NCBI GenBank assembly: GCA_964401685.1
Contig: CAYNZH010000002.1
Span: forward strand, 45,060 to 109,059
DNA from: DASRQK01 sp964401685
GTDB taxonomy: Bacteria; Bacteroidota; Bacteroidia; Sphingobacteriales; Sphingobacteriaceae
DNA: 64,000 bases
Reading direction: 5' to 3'
Below the pieces are notes generated by a model. The model was given only the letters and a program-made list of their open reading frames with translations. It made no database searches and was not told the DNA's origin. Positions 59,924 to 64,000 of the stretch are shown here, in pieces. The position numbers and the translations under genes were made by a program. How positions within the stretch are numbered: the stretch's first letter is position 1; each line of letters begins with the position of its first letter.

Positions 59924-60469
59924 ATGTCAGAATTTAAAGTTGCCTCCAGATATGCCAAATCACTGATTGATCTTGCAGTCGAGCAAAATAACCTCGATAA
60001 GATCAAAACAGAGATGGAGCAATTTCTTGAAGTGTTGCGAGTGAATACAGAGCTGCAGGCTGTGTTGAAAAATCCCATCATCAAGCAAGATAAAAAGATG
60101 CAGATACTAAGCGGCATTTTTCAGGAGAAAATAGATCCCTTAGTGATGACTTATTTCAATCTGATTGTACGCAAAGGGCGGGGTGGGATTTTATTTGCTA
60201 CCGGACAGGAATTCATTCGTCAATACAACGAAGTCAAAGGAATTGTCCACGCGACCGTTACTTCGGCCAGCGAATTGTCCGATGCAAACAAAACGGCCTT
60301 GGTGGCGCAACTCGAAAAGGAGATTGGTGCGAAGATCATCCTGAAAAACACGGTCGACCCCAGTTTGATCGGTGGTTTTCTGGTGAAAGTGGGAGATCGC
60401 CAGATTGACGCGAGTATTGCTGGCAGACTGAACAAGTTAGAGAGACATTTCGAATCACAGGTTCGATAA
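59924..60469 (+). CDS. atpH: F0F1 ATP synthase subunit delta
   Basis: A 181-residue stator protein joining subunit b to F1. The N-terminal helical domain is VASRYAKSLIDLAVEQNNLD, and the C-terminal signature is DPSLIGGFLVKVGDRQIDAS followed by IAGRLNKL. It fits the standard position between atpF and atpA. Confidence 0.97.
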   Translation: MSEFKVASRYAKSLIDLAVEQNNLDKIKTEMEQFLEVLRVNTELQAVLKNPIIKQDKKMQILSGIFQEKIDPLVMTYFNLIVRKGRGGILFATGQEFIRQYNEVKGIVHATVTSASELSDANKTALVAQLEKEIGAKIILKNTVDPSLIGGFLVKVGDRQIDASIAGRLNKLERHFESQVR

Positions 60470-60512
60470 TTCAAATAAAATATAAAGATTAACACCCTTA
60501 ATTACAAATAAT

Positions 60513-61919
60513 ATGATAGAGGTAAGACCAGATGAAGTTTCGGCAATTCTCAGAGAACAATTGTCGGGCTTTAAATCAGAAGCCGAACTAGAAGAGGTAG
60601 GTACCGTACTGCAAGTGGGTGACGGTATTGCCCGTATTTATGGTTTGACGAAGGTCCAGTCCGGTGAACTTGTTGAATTTGCCAACGGTTTGCAAGGGAT
60701 TGTCCTTAACCTGGAAGAAGATAATGTCGGTGTGGTATTGTTGGGTTCTTCCGATGAGATCAAAGAGGGAGAGACGATCAAACGTACCCGTAGAATTGCC
60801 TCTATCCGTGTAGGTGAAGGTATGTTGGGCCGGGTTGTTAATACCTTGGGTCAGCCTATCGACGGGAAAGGTCCTATTTTGGGTGAAACGTACGAAATGC
60901 CCATCGAGCGTAAAGCTCCTGGCGTTATTTACAGGCAGCCAGTTACTGAGCCGTTGCAGACAGGTATCAAAGCAATTGACGCGATGATNNNNNNNNNNNN
61001 NNNNNNNNNNNNNNNNNNNNNNNNNNNNNNNNNNNNNNNNNNNNNNNNNNNNNNNNNNNNNNNNNNNNNNNNNNNNNNNNNNNNNNNNGGTGCTGCAATC
61101 GGAGAGTTTTTCCGCGACACGGGCCGTCCGGCTTTGATCGTGTATGACGATTTGTCCAAACAAGCGGTCGCTTACCGTGAAGTTTCTCTGTTGTTGCGTC
61201 GTCCACCGGGACGTGAGGCTTATCCAGGGGACGTTTTCTATTTGCACAGCCGCTTGCTCGAACGTGCAGCAAAGATTCACTCCTCCGATGAAATTGCCAA
61301 AAATATGAATGACTTGCCCGAGTCTATCAAAGGTATTGTGAAAGGTGGTGGTTCGCTGACCGCACTTCCAATTATCGAAACTCAAGCAGGTGACGTTTCG
61401 GCGTACATTCCTACCAACGTGATTTCCATTACTGACGGTCAGATCTTTTTGGAATCAAACCTGTTTAACGCGGGTGTTCGTCCGGCGATTAACGTGGGTA
61501 TATCGGTATCCAGGGTTGGGGGTAATGCGCAAATCAAGTCCATGAAGAAAGTTGCTGGTACCTTGAAGTTGGATCAGGCGCAGTATCGCGAGTTGGAGGC
61601 TTTCTCTAAATTCGGATCTGATCTGGATGCTGCGACTAAGGCCGTATTGGATAAGGGTGTGCGTAACGTGGAAATTCTAAAACAAGGACAGTTTTCTCCG
61701 GTAGCAGTAGAGAAGCAAGTGGCGATCATTTACGCAGGTGTAAAAGGTCTGTTCAGATCAGTACCTGTCGATAAGGTTCGTGAGTTTGAAGCTGAATACT
61801 TGCAGCAATTGGAGCAACGTCATCCAGAAGTGCTTCAGGCGTTGAAAGCAGGGAAGTACACGGACGAGTTGACGGATGTCATGGATAAAGTTGCGAGAGA
61901 ACTCGCAGGAAAATACTAA
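60513..61919 (+). CDS. atpA: F0F1 ATP synthase subunit alpha (contains sequence gap)
   Basis: Nucleotide-binding, non-catalytic subunit of F1. Visible are the N-terminal beta barrel, PGVIYRQPVTEPLQTGIKAI, then after the gap GEFFRDTGRPALIVYDDLSK, LLLRRPPGREAYPGDVFYLH and the signature region PTNVISITDGQIFLES followed by RPAINVGISVSRVGG. The N run at 60989-61088 removes the P-loop. In E. coli about 85 residues separate the flanking motifs, against 34 unknown residues here, so the gap is underestimated. Its normal full length would be near 525 residues. Confidence 0.97.
   Translation: MIEVRPDEVSAILREQLSGFKSEAELEEVGTVLQVGDGIARIYGLTKVQSGELVEFANGLQGIVLNLEEDNVGVVLLGSSDEIKEGETIKRTRRIASIRVGEGMLGRVVNTLGQPIDGKGPILGETYEMPIERKAPGVIYRQPVTEPLQTGIKAIDAMXXXXXXXXXXXXXXXXXXXXXXXXXXXXXXXXXXGAAIGEFFRDTGRPALIVYDDLSKQAVAYREVSLLLRRPPGREAYPGDVFYLHSRLLERAAKIHSSDEIAKNMNDLPESIKGIVKGGGSLTALPIIETQAGDVSAYIPTNVISITDGQIFLESNLFNAGVRPAINVGISVSRVGGNAQIKSMKKVAGTLKLDQAQYRELEAFSKFGSDLDAATKAVLDKGVRNVEILKQGQFSPVAVEKQVAIIYAGVKGLFRSVPVDKVREFEAEYLQQLEQRHPEVLQALKAGKYTDELTDVMDKVARELAGKY
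60989..61088. other. Assembly gap of 100 N inside atpA
   Basis: Exactly 100 N where at least 255 bases are expected from homologues. Confidence 0.98.
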
Positions 61920-61925
61920 TTTGGA

Positions 61926-62813
61926 ATGGCAAATTTAAAGGAAGTAAGAAATCGTATCGTTTCGGTAAATTCGACTCAGCAGATCACTAAAGCCATGAAG
62001 ATGGTGGCAGCTGCTAAGTTGAAGCGTGCTACTACGGCGATTCTGCAGCTAAGGCCCTATGCAAATAAGCTTCGCGATATTCTGGCGAATGTGTCCAGCA
62101 GTGTCGAAGGATGGACCTCGCCATTTACCGTTGACCGAGATCCGCACAAGGTTTTGTTGGTTGTGATCACATCAAATCGTGGATTGGCCGGCGCGTTTAA
62201 TGCTACAGTCATCAAGGCTACGAACAGACTGATCACTTCTTCCTATGCTAAGCAAGCCAAAGAAGGAAATCTGAGTATTATTGCGATCGGAAAACGTGGG
62301 CATGATTTTTTCACACGCCGCGGCTTCAAGGTGATTGGCAATCAAAATGAAATTTTTTCAGATTTAAACTTTGAGTCTGTCTCGACGATTACCCAAGACA
62401 TCATGGACAATTTTGTCAAGGGTGAATTTGATCGGGTGGAACTAGTGTACAATCAATTCAAGAACGCGGCAACTCAGGTCTTGACCGTAGAGCAGTTGTT
62501 GCCTTTACTTCCGGTCGAAACGGATGTCGATGACATGAATTCACAGTTCGCAGACTACATTATCGAGCCATCGAAGGAAGAAATAATTCAAAACCTGATA
62601 CCAAAAGCGGTCAAAACTCAGCTTTACAAAGCAGTTCTGGATTCTCATGCTGCCGAGCACGGAGCCAGGATGACCGCCATGGACAAGGCGACGGACAACG
62701 CGGGAGAATTGCTCAAGGAATTGAGGCTCTCATACAATCAGGCCCGCCAAGCGGCGATCACGACAGAATTGACGGAGATCGTGAGTGGTGCAGCCGCTCT
62801 TTCAGGAGGGTGA
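61926..62813 (+). CDS. atpG: F0F1 ATP synthase subunit gamma
   Basis: Central rotor shaft of F1, 295 residues. The N-terminal helix MANLKEVRNRIVSVNSTQQI with TKAMKMVAAAKLKRA, the SNRGLAGAFN motif, and the C-terminal helix EHGARMTAMDKATDNAGELL with LTEIVSGAAAL are canonical. It starts 6 bases after atpA and is followed at once by a strong terminator. atpD and atpC (beta and epsilon) do not follow and must be encoded elsewhere. Confidence 0.97.
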   Translation: MANLKEVRNRIVSVNSTQQITKAMKMVAAAKLKRATTAILQLRPYANKLRDILANVSSSVEGWTSPFTVDRDPHKVLLVVITSNRGLAGAFNATVIKATNRLITSSYAKQAKEGNLSIIAIGKRGHDFFTRRGFKVIGNQNEIFSDLNFESVSTITQDIMDNFVKGEFDRVELVYNQFKNAATQVLTVEQLLPLLPVETDVDDMNSQFADYIIEPSKEEIIQNLIPKAVKTQLYKAVLDSHAAEHGARMTAMDKATDNAGELLKELRLSYNQARQAAITTELTEIVSGAAALSGG

Positions 62814-62852
62814 TTTTTCAGGCTTCCGCATTCGGAAGTTTTACAAAATAAC

Positions 62853-62890
62853 AGAGCCGGCTCCTACGCGGAGGCCGGCTCTTTTTATTA
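62853..62890 (+). terminator. Intrinsic terminator of the ATP synthase operon
   Basis: Arms AGAGCCGGC (62853-62861) and GCCGGCTCT (62874-62882), extended inward by three pairs with one bulged G, followed by TTTTTATTATT. It lies 39 bases after the atpG stop and also marks the 3' side of the convergent GDPD gene. Confidence 0.93.
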
Positions 62891-62902
62891 TTGCCCGGTT
62901 TC

Positions 62903-64000
62903 CTAGCGAAATAATTTCAGAAACGCTTCCGGATCATCGGTAGTAATGAAATCCAGGCCATTATCTATGCACCATAACATGTGCTGAGGGTCGTTTACCG
63001 TCCAGACGTTGGTTGTCATCCCAAGTGCTTTCAAGTCTTTTAGCCACTGCGGATTGTTCTGATACACCTGATAATTGAAATCAGCACCCAAAATCCCCAT
63101 TTCGGAGAGCTGAGTAGGCGAAAGATCTCTTCCAAGGTATTGCACGGATACACTCTTGGGCGCTTTCTCAGCAAATCTCTTCGCGATATGCTTTGAAAAG
63201 GATATATAATCTACCCGATCGTTCAATCCCTTATCCGCGACGATTGCGAGAATAATGTCAACAGCTTTACTTTCACGCTCGGGGCTACTGTGAGGTTTGA
63301 GTTCCAGCACTAGCCGAATGTCCAAAGGCTTTGCGATGTCCAGAAACTGTTCTAGACTCGGCAAATTTTCGCCATTGGCCAATTTTTGCTTCATCAATTG
63401 TGCGGCGGTAGTCTCTTCGACAATTAGTCCTTTGAAATCGGCATCATGGTTGAGTACCGGAACGTCGTCAGCCGAAAGCCATACGTCAAACTCCGTCCCG
63501 TAACTCCCGATGGAATCCGCTTTGATAAGAGAAGCAATCGAGTTTTGTGCAGAACCTGGAGTATTCCAGTGCCCTCTGTGCGCAATCACGCGCGGACGCT
63601 TGTTGATCCTGGTCGCTCCCTGGCGAGCTTCAGTCTCTTCCACCCGGAAAGTTGAGGTCTCCGTGAATGTCCGTCCAAACATATCCGTAGCCCGGACTTC
63701 TATGGTATGCTCTCCCGCGGCTAGCCTACCTGCCGGGATGTTTGCTTGCCATAGGTGTGTGGAGTTTACTGGATTTGACGGGCGTCTGCCTTCAATGAGT
63801 TCCTGACTTACGTTCCATTCGTTCAAAGCCACGACGTAGGAGGGATCATATGCGGAAAAATAAGCCATATTGGTCCATTTTCCATTGTTTATTCTAAACT
63901 GTACTTTGTCCCCGTTTTTACCCATAAAAAAATTTGCGACCAGTCCTCCAGGGATGTTTCTCCCTTGCGCAACCACTTGGGGATGAAACAATTTGATTTG
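62903..64000 (-). CDS. Metallophosphatase C-terminal domain fused to glycerophosphodiester phosphodiesterase (partial)
   Basis: The reading frame runs off the window edge, so the N-terminus is missing; the first visible Met-like codon (TTG at 63991) is internal. The first about 125 visible residues (VVAQGRNIPGGLVANFFMG, MAYFSAYDPSYVVAL, GEHTIEVRATDMFGRTFTET) match the C-terminal domain of Bacteroidota calcineurin-like phosphoesterases. The rest is a GDPD barrel: VIAHRGHWNTPGSAQNSIAS, GTEFDVWLSADDVPVLNHDA, LVLELKPHSSPE and NVWTVNDPQHMLWCIDNGLD. The usual PEN of the HRG motif is AQN here. It probably cleaves glycerophosphodiesters outside the cytoplasm; the two domains may act in sequence on phospholipid headgroups. 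Confidence 0.87.
   Translation of the reverse strand, partial: QIKLFHPQVVAQGRNIPGGLVANFFMGKNGDKVQFRINNGKWTNMAYFSAYDPSYVVALNEWNVSQELIEGRRPSNPVNSTHLWQANIPAGRLAAGEHTIEVRATDMFGRTFTETSTFRVEETEARQGATRINKRPRVIAHRGHWNTPGSAQNSIASLIKADSIGSYGTEFDVWLSADDVPVLNHDADFKGLIVEETTAAQLMKQKLANGENLPSLEQFLDIAKPLDIRLVLELKPHSSPERESKAVDIILAIVADKGLNDRVDYISFSKHIAKRFAEKAPKSVSVQYLGRDLSPTQLSEMGILGADFNYQVYQNNPQWLKDLKALGMTTNVWTVNDPQHMLWCIDNGLDFITTDDPEAFLKLFR

Noticed and set aside
60588..61385. A 265-codon open frame on the minus strand opposite atpA.
   Set aside because: It has no family features, spans the N gap and mirrors a highly conserved gene; similar long antisense frames oppose purD (7950-8462) and fabF (24981-25514).
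60513..61919. AtpA without a P-loop, suggesting a degenerate subunit.
   Set aside because: The P-loop region falls inside the 100-N gap; the flanking motifs are intact.
1..64000. Search for tRNA genes, rRNA, CRISPR arrays, transposases and phage genes.
   Set aside because: Intergenic regions are short and I saw no cloverleaf, no regularly spaced repeats and no transposase or phage-like protein; a covariance-model scan was not possible.

Overview
The window is a chromosomal segment of a Bacteroidota bacterium, most likely of the class Cytophagia; I cannot support a genus. The evidence is a fused lpxC-fabZ gene, porX (the response regulator of the type IX secretion system), the Bacteroidota-restricted families IPExxxVDY, DUF4295, DUF3078 and DUF6952, an ATP synthase operon ending at atpG, and many promoters that match the Bacteroidota -7 element TAnnTTTG. 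I found no insertion sequence, prophage, CRISPR array, rRNA or tRNA. Most genes are housekeeping, coding is dense, and there is no gene-free stretch over 300 bases. Four runs of exactly 100 N interrupt dnaG, an anti-sigma-like gene, an M14 peptidase gene and atpA.

Layout. 0-9 kb (minus strand): KtrAB potassium uptake, glutamine cyclotransferase, yraN, dnaG, trmB, an S15-type peptidase and purD. 9.2-14.5 kb (plus): a crotonase with a DECR1-like dienoyl-CoA reductase, a phosphosugar mutase, a Nudix hydrolase and a large conserved protein of unknown function. 14.5-19.4 kb (minus): pfkA, a DsbD system split over two genes, and MlaE/MlaF-like lipid transport. 19.5-22.3 kb (plus): an SDR followed by PspC, LiaF-like and GYF-RDD membrane proteins, possibly an envelope-stress unit. 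22.3-31 kb: pyk and the IPExxxVDY gene diverge from acpP-fabF-rnc; then hisS-pgk run towards pgi. 31-36 kb (minus): an orphan ABC ATPase, an ECF sigma / anti-sigma / outer-membrane barrel operon, tsaE and porX. 36-44 kb (plus): an HD phosphohydrolase, lpxD-lpxC/fabZ-lpxA, an ABC ATPase, efp, then peroxiredoxin-thioredoxin-DUF6952. 44-53 kb: DUF3078 protein, M14 peptidase, NifU-like protein, rpmB-rpmG-bL38 (DUF4295), ftsY, rimO and bshC. 53-57 kb: LD-carboxypeptidase, recO and an imelysin/di-heme pair. 57-63 kb: atpI-like, atpB, E, F, H, A and G. The window ends inside a metallophosphatase-GDPD fusion.

Functional themes are glycolysis (pgm-like, pgi, pfkA, pgk, pyk), envelope lipid and lipid A supply (acpP, fabF, fabZ, lpxA, C, D, mlaE, F), thiol and redox homeostasis (split DsbD, Prx, Trx, BshC), translation (hisS, efp, L28, L33, bL38, rimO, trmB, tsaE) and ATP synthesis. 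I found no obvious new multi-gene system. The strongest unexpected signals are regulatory: five genes carry a perfect -7 box ending exactly 4 bases before the ATG, which predicts leaderless mRNAs, and a palindrome built on AACGAACGTTCGTT occurs three times. Among proteins, the 437-residue gene at 13229 and the EF-P with Asn at its modification-loop tip deserve a second look.
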